This document shows, in pieces, positions 16,346-25,091 of a stretch of DNA of 57,955 bases (position 1 is the stretch's first letter; every line of letters begins with the position of its first letter). The DNA is taken from positions 1 to 57,955 of the forward strand of contig NZ_AUFO01000035.1 in the NCBI RefSeq assembly GCF_000426545.1, given 5' to 3'. A program made the translations under genes and the position numbers. Below the pieces are notes generated by a model that was not told the DNA's origin, ran no database searches, and was given only the letters and a program-made list of their open reading frames with translations. The DNA comes from Paenibacillus massiliensis subsp. panacisoli DSM 21345 (GTDB lineage Bacteria; Bacillota; Bacilli; Paenibacillales; Paenibacillaceae).

Positions 16346-18685
16346 ATGGGACCAAGTAAAACTAAAGGCCGTCGTTTTCCTTTACTGCCTTTAAGAGGAC
16401 TTCTTGTCTACCCGAGTATGGTTCTGCATCTCGATGTGGGCCGGGAAAAATCGGTCAAGGCTTTGGAAAAAGCGATGGTAGAGAATAATTTGATCCTGCT
16501 GTGTTCTCAATCCGATGTTAATATTGAAGAACCTACGCAGGATGATATTTTCAAGATTGGTACAGTGGCCAAAGTACGTCAGATGCTCAAGCTTCCGAAT
16601 GGAACCATTCGTGTTCTTGTAGAGGGGCTGGAGCGTGCAGAGATTATCCAGTACTTGGAGAATGAGGAGTATTACGAGGTAATGGCAAAAGAACTGCCCG
16701 AGCCTGACGTGACTCATCTGGAAATTGATGCTCTGATGCGCACGGTGCTGAACCAATTTGAGAACTATATCAATTTATCGAAGAAGGTCACTCCGGAGAC
16801 GCTGGCGGCTGTCTCTGATATCGAGGAGCCTGGCAGATTGGCTGATGTCATTACCAGTCACCTGGCACTCAAAATAAAAGACAAGCAGGAAATTCTGGAG
16901 ACGATCGATGTTGCAGAACGGCTCGAAAAGCTGCTGGATATTCTGAACAACGAACGTGAAGTGCTGGAGCTGGAGCGCAAAATCAACCAGCGCGTGAAGA
17001 AGCAGATGGAGAAAACGCAAAAAGAGTACTATCTCCGTGAGCAGATGAAAGCGATCCAGAAGGAACTGGGCGATAAGGAAGGCCGTGCCGGTGAGGTAGA
17101 GGAGCTTCGCGCACAGATGGCGGAGCAGGAGTTGCCTGACAAGGTAAAGGAGAAGCTGGAGAAGGAAATCGAGCGACTGGAGAAAATGCCTACCAGCTCT
17201 GCTGAAGGCGGGGTCATTCGCAACTATGTGGATTGGCTGCTCAGTCTGCCATGGAGCAAGACGACAGATGATGATCTGGACATGGCGCGTGCAGAAGAAG
17301 TGCTCGATGAAGATCATTATGGTCTGGAGAAGCCCAAGGAGCGTGTGCTGGAATACTTGGCTGTACGCAAGCTGGTGAAGACGATGAAGGGTCCGATTCT
17401 ATGCCTCGTTGGGCCGCCAGGGGTCGGGAAGACATCACTTGCTCGCTCGATTGCCAAAGCACTTGGTAGAGAATTCGTGCGAATCTCCTTGGGCGGTGTG
17501 CGTGATGAAGCCGAGATTCGTGGGCATCGGCGAACGTATGTCGGTGCGATGCCTGGTCGGGTTATTCAGGGGATGAAATCAGCCGGTACCATGAATCCTG
17601 TCTTTCTGCTTGATGAGATTGACAAAATGGCTTCGGACTTCCGTGGTGATCCGGCCTCTGCTCTGCTGGAGGTGCTGGACCCGGAGCAAAACAATACGTT
17701 TAGCGATCATTTTGTAGAGCTGCCGTTCGATCTGTCGAATGTGATGTTCGTGACGACGGCTAATGCACTTCATAATATTCCGCGCCCATTGCTGGACCGG
17801 ATGGAGATACTGAGCATTCCGGGCTATACGGAGCTGGAGAAGCTTCAGATTGCAACTCGTTATCTGGTACCCAAGCAGAAGCGGGAGCATGGACTTGAAG
17901 ATCAGCAGCTAATCATTGAAGAGGACACACTGCTTACCGTCATTCGTGAGTATACACGGGAGTCCGGTGTCCGTAATCTGGAGCAGCAGATTGCTTCTCT
18001 GTGCCGGAAGGCTGCGAAGACTATTGTATCCACGTCTGAGGAGCAAGCGATTCATATCCAGCCTGATGATGTAAAGGATTATCTGGGTATACCCAAATTC
18101 AGATATGGCATGGCTGAGCTTGAGGATCAGGTTGGGACAGTCACTGGGCTGGCCTGGACGGAGGTTGGTGGCGAGACTCTCACGATTGAGGTGACGGTAG
18201 TGCCTGGCTCTGGCAAGCTGATCCTCACGGGCAAGCTGGGAGATGTGATGAAGGAATCAGCACAGGCTGCCTTCAGCTACACGCGCTCCAAAGCCTCGGA
18301 GCTTGGCATTGAGACGGATTTTTATGAGAAGAACGATATTCACATCCATATCCCTGAGGGAGCCATTCCGAAGGATGGTCCATCGGCTGGTATTACAATT
18401 GCTACAGCGCTTGTCTCTGCCCTAACCAATCGCCATGTCTCCAAGACGGTTGCCATGACGGGGGAGATTACACTGCGCGGTCGTGTACTGCCCATCGGGG
18501 GATTGAAAGAGAAATCACTAGCCGCCCATCGAGCGGGGTACAAGAAAATATTGCTGCCTAAGGACAATGAACGGGATCTGAAAGACATCCCTGATAGTAT
18601 CAAGGATGATGTGGAGTTCATTCCTGTGGCTCACATGGATCAAGTGCTGCAGCATGCGCTTGTCGAGCAGGCGAGCGTGCATTAG
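16346..18685 (+). CDS. lonA: ATP-dependent serine protease LonA (La)
   Basis: A cytoplasmic quality-control protease. The protein is 779 residues from ATG 16346. The N-terminal LAN domain (RRFPLLPLRGLLVYPSMV) starts near residue 8 and is followed by a coiled-coil helical region. The AAA+ domain has Walker A GPPGVGKTS and VFLLDEIDKM. The protease domain has Ser680 in DGPSAG and Lys723 in GLKEKS, matching the 677/720 pair of B. subtilis LonA. GGAGGTG lies 8 nt before ATG 16346. The open frame reaches back to 16307 without a ribosome binding site. It is followed 16 nt later by ysxC, so the two are probably co-transcribed. Confidence 0.97.
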   Translation: MGPSKTKGRRFPLLPLRGLLVYPSMVLHLDVGREKSVKALEKAMVENNLILLCSQSDVNIEEPTQDDIFKIGTVAKVRQMLKLPNGTIRVLVEGLERAEIIQYLENEEYYEVMAKELPEPDVTHLEIDALMRTVLNQFENYINLSKKVTPETLAAVSDIEEPGRLADVITSHLALKIKDKQEILETIDVAERLEKLLDILNNEREVLELERKINQRVKKQMEKTQKEYYLREQMKAIQKELGDKEGRAGEVEELRAQMAEQELPDKVKEKLEKEIERLEKMPTSSAEGGVIRNYVDWLLSLPWSKTTDDDLDMARAEEVLDEDHYGLEKPKERVLEYLAVRKLVKTMKGPILCLVGPPGVGKTSLARSIAKALGREFVRISLGGVRDEAEIRGHRRTYVGAMPGRVIQGMKSAGTMNPVFLLDEIDKMASDFRGDPASALLEVLDPEQNNTFSDHFVELPFDLSNVMFVTTANALHNIPRPLLDRMEILSIPGYTELEKLQIATRYLVPKQKREHGLEDQQLIIEEDTLLTVIREYTRESGVRNLEQQIASLCRKAAKTIVSTSEEQAIHIQPDDVKDYLGIPKFRYGMAELEDQVGTVTGLAWTEVGGETLTIEVTVVPGSGKLILTGKLGDVMKESAQAAFSYTRSKASELGIETDFYEKNDIHIHIPEGAIPKDGPSAGITIATALVSALTNRHVSKTVAMTGEITLRGRVLPIGGLKEKSLAAHRAGYKKILLPKDNERDLKDIPDSIKDDVEFIPVAHMDQVLQHALVEQASVH

Positions 18686-18701
18686 AGAGGACACATATTA
18701 C

Positions 18702-19340
18702 ATGAAAGTAACCAAATCGGAATTCGTGATCAGTGCAGTACGCCCTGATCAATATCCTGAGGATGCCCTGCCTGAGGTAGCTCTGGCAGGGCGCTCCAAC
18801 GTCGGGAAATCATCGCTCATTAACCGCATGATCAACCGCAAGAATCTGGCCCGGACCAGCTCAACACCGGGGAAGACGCAACAGCTGAATTATTACCGCA
18901 TTAATGATGAATTATATTTTGTGGATTTTCCAGGTTATGGATTTGCGAAGGTCTCCAAGTCGCTTCGCCAAGCATTTGGCAATATGATCGAGACCTATCT
19001 GATGCAACGGGAGCCACTCAAGCTGGTTCTGCAGATGGTCGACCTTCGTCACCCACCATCCAAGGATGATCGACTGATGAATGAATGGCTTATGCATTAC
19101 GACCTGCCATTGTGCGTAGTAGGAACGAAGGCAGACAAAATTCCGAAGACCCGTCGTGACAAGCACATCAAGATGATCAAGCAGGAGCTAGGAATCGGCC
19201 CTGGAGGGTTGTTCATCCCATTTTCGTCAGAAGAGGGCCTGGGAAGAGATGAGCTGTGGTCTGTGATCTCGCAGTATACAGGAGTTGGACAGGAGACACC
19301 AGCCACGGCTGAGTCTGAGAACGAGACAGAGCGTGATTAG
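18702..19340 (+). CDS. ysxC: ribosome biogenesis GTP-binding protein YsxC/EngB
   Basis: An essential small GTPase needed for late assembly of the 50S subunit. The 212-residue protein has all five G motifs in order: GRSNVGKSS (G1), the STPGKT switch (G2), DFPGYGFAK (G3), GTKADK (G4) and an SSEEGLG segment (G5). The short polar C-terminus (ATAESENETE) is variable in the family. ATG 18702 opens the family-typical MKVTKSEFVISA, with AGAGAGG 11 nt upstream. A longer frame overlapping the lonA end is rejected for that reason. A terminator follows at 19442. Confidence 0.97.
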   Translation: MKVTKSEFVISAVRPDQYPEDALPEVALAGRSNVGKSSLINRMINRKNLARTSSTPGKTQQLNYYRINDELYFVDFPGYGFAKVSKSLRQAFGNMIETYLMQREPLKLVLQMVDLRHPPSKDDRLMNEWLMHYDLPLCVVGTKADKIPKTRRDKHIKMIKQELGIGPGGLFIPFSSEEGLGRDELWSVISQYTGVGQETPATAESENETERD

Positions 19341-19441
19341 TCTTACGATGAGGAAGTTCGTGGAAAGTCTGATTTAGCAATAGGATGTAGCAGCTATACA
19401 ATATGATTATAGATATTTTATGATATAAGGTTTACATTATG

Positions 19442-19467
19442 AGCATCCCGAAAGGGGTGCTTTTTTG
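19442..19467 (+). terminator. rho-independent terminator after ysxC
   Basis: AGCATCCC-GAAA-GGGGTGCT, a compact tetraloop stem with one G-T pair, followed by TTTTT. It separates the protease block from the hem operon. Confidence 0.85.
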
Positions 19468-19575
19468 TATGGTGATTTGGTTAGGTATAACATAAGTGGA
19501 CACAGATTAAACTAAAGGGGTCTTAGTTTCTTCATAAACTTTTCATAAAAATCGCCTGGAGCTATCGGGGTTCTG

Positions 19576-19584
19576 TGATATACT
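19576..19584 (+). promoter_or_regulatory. candidate extended -10 promoter of the hem operon
   Basis: TGA-TATACT (19576-19584) gives an extended -10 of the TGn type. The -35 region is poor. It lies about 60 bp before hemA. Confidence 0.5.
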
Positions 19585-19644
19585 TAACATAGTTGAAAGA
19601 ACGTATGTGATTTTATTTACTACAGTAAGGCAGGTGGACTATTC

Positions 19645-21042
19645 ATGCACATCCTCGCAGTGGGATTAAACTATAGAACAGCTCCTGTGGAGGTCAGAGA
19701 ACGATTTACCTTCGCTGAGCAGGATTTGCCAGCAGCACTGGAGAAGCTAAAACTCACGAAGAGTGTGCTTGAGGGTGTTATTGTAGCTACCTGCAATCGT
19801 ACGGAAATCTATGTGGTGGTAGATCGGCTGCATATGTGTGGGTATTTTATTCGCAGCTTTATGGAGCAATGGTTCGGTATCCCTCGTGATCAATTTACAC
19901 AGCATCTATATATATACGAAGACGAACAAGCCATCCGTCACCTATTCCGTGTAACCTGTGGGCTGGATTCCATGGTGCTTGGCGAGACACAGATTCTCGG
20001 TCAGGTGAAGCATGCGTTCCTCGCTGCTCAGGAGCGGAAGGCAACAGCGACCTGGTTCAATATGCTGTTCAAGCAGGCCGTGACGCTTGGCAAAAGAGCG
20101 CACTCGGAGACGTCTATTGGCGAGAGCGCAGTGTCTGTCAGCTATGCGGCTGTAGAGCTCGGCAAGCGGATTTTTGGCACATTTAAGGATAAGAAGGTTA
20201 TGATCCTGGGTGCTGGCAAGATGAGTGAACTGACAGTGAAGCATCTGTACGCAGGCGGGGCAGCAGAGGTGATTGTTGCCAACAGGACACTGGCGCGCGC
20301 CGAGGAGCTGGCCTCCAAATTCCAGGGTACTCCTGTTACGATGGACCAAGCGCTCCAGCGTCTGCATGAGGTGGATATCGTCATTAGCTCCACAGGAGCC
20401 AAGGAATATGTACTGGATACCAGAAGTGTACGAGAGCAGATGAAGCAGCGTCAGTCGCGGCCACTATTCATGATTGATATTGCGGTCCCACGGGATATTG
20501 ATCCTGCTGCCGGGGATATCCATAACGTGTTCCTGTATGATATTGATGATCTGGAAGGCATCGTAGAGAGTAATCTCGAAATGCGTCGAACGGAAGCAGC
20601 CAAGATTGAAGTGATGATGGAATCAGAGATGGAGCAATTCTATCAGTGGCTTAAGACCATGGGTGTACGCCCGGTCATTCGTGCACTGCAGGAGAAATCT
20701 GCTTCTGTGCATGAAGAGACTCTGCAAAGCCTCTTCAATCGTCTGCCTGATCTGGATGAGCATGAGCGTACCGTCATTCGCAAGCTGACCAAGAGTATGA
20801 TGAATCAGATGCTGCATGACCCGATTAATCGGATCAAGGAACTGGCTGTCGAGAAGCAGGGGAATGAATCGCTGGAGATGTTCAGCCAGATATTCGCTCT
20901 GGAGGATCGCTTGGACGATGCGGCAGCGAAGGTGGAACATAGTCACGCATTGGCTATGAGAATGAAAGGGACAGCCCAGAAAGAAAAGCAAGCCAGCGTG
21001 TCCGAATCTGCACCGGCTTCTTATGCGCCGGTCGGTCTATAG
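19645..21042 (+). CDS. hemA: glutamyl-tRNA reductase
   Basis: First committed step of the C5 tetrapyrrole pathway: reduces glutamyl-tRNA(Glu) to glutamate-1-semialdehyde with NADPH. The 465-residue protein has the catalytic Cys50 in VATCNRTE, the DSMVLGETQILGQ signature, an NADPH-binding Rossmann segment (VMILGAGKMSEL), and a C-terminal dimerisation helix region. ATG 19645 follows GCAGGTGG by 7 nt. It is the first gene of a tightly packed operon that runs to the pseudouridine synthase at 28307. In this family the enzyme is often controlled post-translationally by heme, which cannot be judged here. Confidence 0.98.
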   Translation: MHILAVGLNYRTAPVEVRERFTFAEQDLPAALEKLKLTKSVLEGVIVATCNRTEIYVVVDRLHMCGYFIRSFMEQWFGIPRDQFTQHLYIYEDEQAIRHLFRVTCGLDSMVLGETQILGQVKHAFLAAQERKATATWFNMLFKQAVTLGKRAHSETSIGESAVSVSYAAVELGKRIFGTFKDKKVMILGAGKMSELTVKHLYAGGAAEVIVANRTLARAEELASKFQGTPVTMDQALQRLHEVDIVISSTGAKEYVLDTRSVREQMKQRQSRPLFMIDIAVPRDIDPAAGDIHNVFLYDIDDLEGIVESNLEMRRTEAAKIEVMMESEMEQFYQWLKTMGVRPVIRALQEKSASVHEETLQSLFNRLPDLDEHERTVIRKLTKSMMNQMLHDPINRIKELAVEKQGNESLEMFSQIFALEDRLDDAAAKVEHSHALAMRMKGTAQKEKQASVSESAPASYAPVGL

Positions 21043-21056
21043 GTAGGTGATGCATA

Positions 21057-21884
21057 TTGTCACCGGGTAATGGAATTTATGATGCCATGATGTACACATA
21101 TGCCCTGAGCCTACTGTTTGTGTTCTCGGATTGCATTCGTCGTAATGCGACGGCCAAGCGGACGGGTACAGGGCTTCTTGTTGCTGTTCTGGTCCTGCAG
21201 CTGGCCTATCTGGGAGTCAGGACATGGACCGACGAGCATCTCCCTTTTTTGATAACGTATGACTTTTTGTTCCTGGTCTCATGCTTGCTCGTGGCGCTTT
21301 CCTTAATCATGGCTCGATTTCAGCGATCAGAGATGGTTGTACTGCTCCTGAATTTGATTGGATGTACAATCGTTGTCCTGAATAAGCTATGGTTTCGACC
21401 TGTGGATGATCCCTTGAGCACATGGCAGACTGTACATGGCTTTTTGATTTTGCATATTGTATTGGCTAACCTAAGCTTTGCTGCACTGACTGTCGGTGCT
21501 GTATTTGCCGCTTTGTACTTATTCTTGCATCATAATCTCAAGGGCAAACGGTGGAGTGATACCCTGCGGCGCTTACCGAGTCTGGAGGTGCTCGATCGCT
21601 ACACACATACCTCATTGCTGATTGGAACGCCTTTGCTGATGGTATCTGTGTTCGTTGCCGTGATCTCGATTGTCGCTGAAGGTCGCTGGTTTCTGCTGCT
21701 GGATTCGAAAGTAATAGCCACAAGTGCGGCTATGTGTTTGTACATTGTTTTTTTACTTGTCAGGCGCTTCAAGAGTCCTTCGGGTGTCATTAATGCACGT
21801 CTGGCTCTGATCGGGTACGGGTTCATGATTTTGAATTTTGTGGTGAATTCCTGGTCAGCATTTCACCAATGGACAGGGGAGTAG
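21057..21884 (+). CDS. hemX: HemX-like cytochrome c assembly (CcsA-type) membrane protein
   Basis: An integral membrane protein of 275 residues with about eight hydrophobic segments, of the CcmC/CcsA/HemX fold. In B. subtilis HemX lowers the level of HemA. The segment WQTVHGFLILHIVLANLSFAAL holds the His residues expected around the tryptophan-rich region, though the full WWD motif is weak. The start is TTG 21057, 6 nt after AGGTAGGTGA, and lies 14 nt after the hemA stop. The sirohydrochlorin branch gene begins 4 nt after its stop. Placement and topology support the HemX call better than any single motif. Confidence 0.88.
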   Translation: MSPGNGIYDAMMYTYALSLLFVFSDCIRRNATAKRTGTGLLVAVLVLQLAYLGVRTWTDEHLPFLITYDFLFLVSCLLVALSLIMARFQRSEMVVLLLNLIGCTIVVLNKLWFRPVDDPLSTWQTVHGFLILHIVLANLSFAALTVGAVFAALYLFLHHNLKGKRWSDTLRRLPSLEVLDRYTHTSLLIGTPLLMVSVFVAVISIVAEGRWFLLLDSKVIATSAAMCLYIVFLLVRRFKSPSGVINARLALIGYGFMILNFVVNSWSAFHQWTGE

Positions 21885-21888
21885 AGGG

Positions 21889-22533
21889 ATGTCACACATG
21901 ATTCCTGTGATGCTGAATGCCAAGGGACAAACTTGTTATATTATCGGTGGGGGAAAAGTGGCCGAACGCAAAGCAGCCGGACTGGCAGACAGCGGAGCCT
22001 CCCTTGTCCTCATTAGCCCAACGCTTACGCCAGGTCTTCAAGCCATGGCCGAACAGAAGCAGCTCCGCTGGATCGCCCGAGCATATGCCGCCGGTGATTT
22101 ACAGGGAGCATTTCTTGTATTTGCAGCTACAAATAGACCTGAAGTGAATGAGGCAGTAATGCGCGAAGCCCATCAGATGGGTATACTGGTGAATAGAAGT
22201 GATGATGCAACTGAGAGTACATTTATTAGCCCGAGCGTGCTACGTAGAGGAAGGCTTACAGTGAGCGTCTCTACAGATGGTGCTGGACCAGCGGTGTCCA
22301 GGAGGATCATGGCCCGGCTCGCAGAGCTATGGGGACCTGAATATGAGGAATATCTGGATTTCATGGCCCAAGTGAGGCAGCGTGTCAAGGAGACCATTCC
22401 TGATTCAGACACTCGAGCCAGGGTGCTGCGAGGGCTGGCAGAGCTCGAATTACCGGAGCCATCGGGCTCTGTGGAGTGGAAAGCTGCAGCAGAACAGGTG
22501 GAACGCTGGATTGCCCAGCAGCTTGAGCGCTGA
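21889..22533 (+). CDS. precorrin-2 dehydrogenase/sirohydrochlorin ferrochelatase family protein
   Basis: Catalyses NAD-dependent oxidation of precorrin-2 to sirohydrochlorin, and in some members iron insertion, to give siroheme. The 214-residue protein has an N-terminal Rossmann domain with YIIGGGKVAERKA and VFAATNRPEVN. The conserved STFISPSVLRRGRLTVSVST segment and a short helical C-terminal domain follow. It matches the N-terminal half of CysG and the SirC/YlnF/Met8 group. ATG 21889 has GGGGAG 7 nt upstream and starts 4 nt after the hemX stop. Together with the CobA domain of the gene at 23493 it gives the operon a complete uroporphyrinogen III to sirohydrochlorin branch. Confidence 0.92.
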   Translation: MSHMIPVMLNAKGQTCYIIGGGKVAERKAAGLADSGASLVLISPTLTPGLQAMAEQKQLRWIARAYAAGDLQGAFLVFAATNRPEVNEAVMREAHQMGILVNRSDDATESTFISPSVLRRGRLTVSVSTDGAGPAVSRRIMARLAELWGPEYEEYLDFMAQVRQRVKETIPDSDTRARVLRGLAELELPEPSGSVEWKAAAEQVERWIAQQLER

Positions 22534-22557
22534 CATGCGAAATATGGGAGGACTGAC

Positions 22558-23487
22558 ATGAGAACGATTATTGTAGGAAGCAGACAAAGTGCGCTTGCCT
22601 TGACCCAGACAGGCTTTGTCATCGAGGACCTCAAGAAGCTGTGTACGCAGCATGGAATCGCCATGAACTTTGAGGTGCGCAAGATTGTGACCAAAGGAGA
22701 TCGAATTCTGGATGTTACACTGTCCAAGGTTGGTGGTAAAGGTCTGTTCGTGAAGGAAATTGAGCAAGCATTGCTGGCTGGAGATATAGATATGGCTGTG
22801 CATAGCATGAAGGATATGCCTTCCGAGCTTCCTGAGCGCTTGGTGAATGGGGCAGTGCCAAAGCGTTTTGACCCCAGGGACTGTCTTATCTCTCGTACGG
22901 GAGGAGACCTGGACAGCCTTCCATTGGGAGCTAAGGTAGGTACAAGTAGCTTGAGGCGTTCCAGTCAATTGCAGGCAATGCGGCCTGATCTCAAGCTTGA
23001 ACCTGTACGTGGCAATATCGACTCTCGCTTGAAGAAGCTGGAGACGGAGGGCTTCGATGCGATTATTCTGGCAGTAGCTGGCCTGCAGCGCATGGGCTGG
23101 GAGGACCGGATTAGTGCGTATTTACCTGAGCAGATATGTCTGCCTGCGGTCGGGCAAGGGGCACTTGGCATCGAATGCAGGGAAGATGATGAGGAGCTAT
23201 TGGCCTTGCTTGCGTTGTATAATGATCAGGATACTGCGCTGACGGTAGCGGCTGAACGACGCTTTCTCAGCGAGCTGAACGGAGGCTGTCAGGTCCCGAT
23301 TGGTGCTCATGCAACCCTGTCAGCGGAAGGAGTTATTGAGTTGACAGGAATGGTCGGCTCTCCAGATGGACAGATCATTCTGAAGGAGACACTTTCCGGC
23401 AACGACGCACAGGAACTGGGAACACGTCTGGCGAACAATCTGAAGAAGCAAGGTGCAGAAGAGATATTGGCAGAAGTTAGGGGCTGA
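22558..23487 (+). CDS. hemC: porphobilinogen deaminase (hydroxymethylbilane synthase)
   Basis: Polymerises four porphobilinogen units into hydroxymethylbilane. The 309-residue protein starts RTIIVGSRQSALALTQT, the family N-terminus. It contains the KVGGKGLFVKEIEQALL and AVHSMKDMPSELPE signatures, with the catalytic Asp expected in this first half. The cofactor-attachment Cys is in LNGGCQVPIGAHA near residue 243. ATG 22558 follows GGGAGGA by about 6 nt. It is inside the hem operon, 25 nt after the precorrin-2 dehydrogenase and 5 nt before the next gene. Confidence 0.98.
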   Translation: MRTIIVGSRQSALALTQTGFVIEDLKKLCTQHGIAMNFEVRKIVTKGDRILDVTLSKVGGKGLFVKEIEQALLAGDIDMAVHSMKDMPSELPERLVNGAVPKRFDPRDCLISRTGGDLDSLPLGAKVGTSSLRRSSQLQAMRPDLKLEPVRGNIDSRLKKLETEGFDAIILAVAGLQRMGWEDRISAYLPEQICLPAVGQGALGIECREDDEELLALLALYNDQDTALTVAAERRFLSELNGGCQVPIGAHATLSAEGVIELTGMVGSPDGQIILKETLSGNDAQELGTRLANNLKKQGAEEILAEVRG

Positions 23488-23492
23488 AGGTT

Positions 23493-25055
23493 ATGACGGG
23501 GAAGGTATATTTGGTAGGAGCAGGACCAGGTGATGCGCGGTTGATTACAGTAAAGGGCTGGCAATGTATTCAGAAAGGCGATGTGGTCGTCTATGACAGA
23601 CTAGCGAGCCCTCGTTTGCTGAATCTAATGAAGCCGGGTGCACAAAAGATCTATGTAGGCAAGCTGCCTGATCGTCATACAATGAAGCAGGAGGAGATCA
23701 ATCAGTTACTGGTTGATCTTGCTCTGGAGGGAAAGACTGTAGTTCGTCTGAAGGGTGGCGACCCAACGATTTTCGGAAGAGTGGGAGAGGAGGCGGGCCT
23801 TCTCCGCAAGCATTCCATTCCATATGAGATCATTCCAGGCATTACGTCTGCCATCAGCGTACCTGCATATGCAGGTATTCCAGTAACACATCGGGATCTG
23901 GCGTCATCGTTATCCATCATTACTGGACACGAGAGCCCTGACAAGCTGGATCGGAGTATTCATTGGGACAAAGTTACGAATGCTACGGGTACATTAATCT
24001 TCCTCATGGGGGTTGCCAAAATTGGATATATCAGCGAGCAGCTCATTCGTAATGGCCGTTCTCCTGAGACACCTGTAGCACTGGTTCGCTGGGGGACACG
24101 TGCGGAGCAGGAGACGCTGGTCGGTACACTGGCTGATATTGAGCAGAAGGTGCAGGAGTCGACCTTCAAGCCGCCAGCTGTCATTGTTGTCGGTGAAGTA
24201 GTCCGTCAACGCGAGCAACTGAAGTGGGCTGAATATATGCCTTTATTCGGGAAGCGTATCCTGGTTACGCGCACCCAAAAACAGGCAAGTAGCCTAGTAC
24301 AGCAAATTGAGGATTTGGGCGGCGAGCCTTACGAATTCCCTGTCATTGAGACCATTATGCCAGACGAAGCTGAGGAACTGGAACAGATCAAGGAAGCCCT
24401 GACTCGATTGGAGACATATGACTGGGTATTTTTCACGAGTGTGAACGGAGTTGAATTCTTCTTCACCCATCTGGACCAGTTAGGACTGGATGTGCGGGCT
24501 CTTTACAAGGCAAGGATTGGCGCTGTTGGGCCGGCTACTTATGCTGCCCTACGCAGCAGGGGGATTGCGGCTGAGCAGGTAGAGGGACCCTTTCAAGCGG
24601 AATCCTTCATGGCTACCTTTGGCAAGAATATGCATGCAGGGCAACATGTGCTGCTGCCGCGCGGCGATCTCGCCCGCTCATGGCTTCCAGGCCAATTGAT
24701 TGAGATGGGGCTAGAGGTCACGGAAGCTGCGGTGTATAAAACCGTTCCAACCCATGTCCATGATGATGAATTAATCAAGCTCATAGAGGATGGAGCCATT
24801 CATGCGATTACACTAACCAGCTCATCGACGGTGACTCATCTGCTGGAGGCACTGCGCCGGATGGGCATGGACAACCCGGAGGAGAAGCTGCGTGGAGTTA
24901 CGCTGGCTGCGATCGGGCCCCTCACGGCTGAGACAGCAAAGCAGGCAGGCCTTGAGGTTGAACTGATGTCGGAGGAAGCGACCATCCCTAGTCTGGTCCA
25001 ATGCTTATGTGATTGGAATGAACAAGCTTCAGCTTCGAGAGAACGGGAATTGTAG
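23493..25055 (+). CDS. cobA-hemD: uroporphyrinogen-III C-methyltransferase / uroporphyrinogen-III synthase fusion (CobA-HemD)
   Basis: Two enzymes in one chain of 520 residues. Residues 1 to about 245 are a SAM-dependent uroporphyrinogen-III methyltransferase (VYLVGAGPGDARLITVKG at the start, VRLKGGDPTIFGR, and a GITSAISVPAYAGIPVTHR stretch), producing precorrin-2. Residues from about 255 (FGKRILVTRTQKQAS) to the end are uroporphyrinogen-III synthase, with DWVFFTSVNGVEFF and ITLTSSSTVTHL segments. The order is that of the CobA-HemD fusion known in clostridia and paenibacilli; B. subtilis has a free HemD. The 5-nt gap from hemC and about 36 nt to hemB keep it in the operon. The fusion places the siroheme branch point and ring closure on one polypeptide. 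Confidence 0.96.
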   Translation: MTGKVYLVGAGPGDARLITVKGWQCIQKGDVVVYDRLASPRLLNLMKPGAQKIYVGKLPDRHTMKQEEINQLLVDLALEGKTVVRLKGGDPTIFGRVGEEAGLLRKHSIPYEIIPGITSAISVPAYAGIPVTHRDLASSLSIITGHESPDKLDRSIHWDKVTNATGTLIFLMGVAKIGYISEQLIRNGRSPETPVALVRWGTRAEQETLVGTLADIEQKVQESTFKPPAVIVVGEVVRQREQLKWAEYMPLFGKRILVTRTQKQASSLVQQIEDLGGEPYEFPVIETIMPDEAEELEQIKEALTRLETYDWVFFTSVNGVEFFFTHLDQLGLDVRALYKARIGAVGPATYAALRSRGIAAEQVEGPFQAESFMATFGKNMHAGQHVLLPRGDLARSWLPGQLIEMGLEVTEAAVYKTVPTHVHDDELIKLIEDGAIHAITLTSSSTVTHLLEALRRMGMDNPEEKLRGVTLAAIGPLTAETAKQAGLEVELMSEEATIPSLVQCLCDWNEQASASREREL

Positions 25056-25091
25056 AAGGGACGCATTAGAAATAATAGGAGGTAGTACTTG

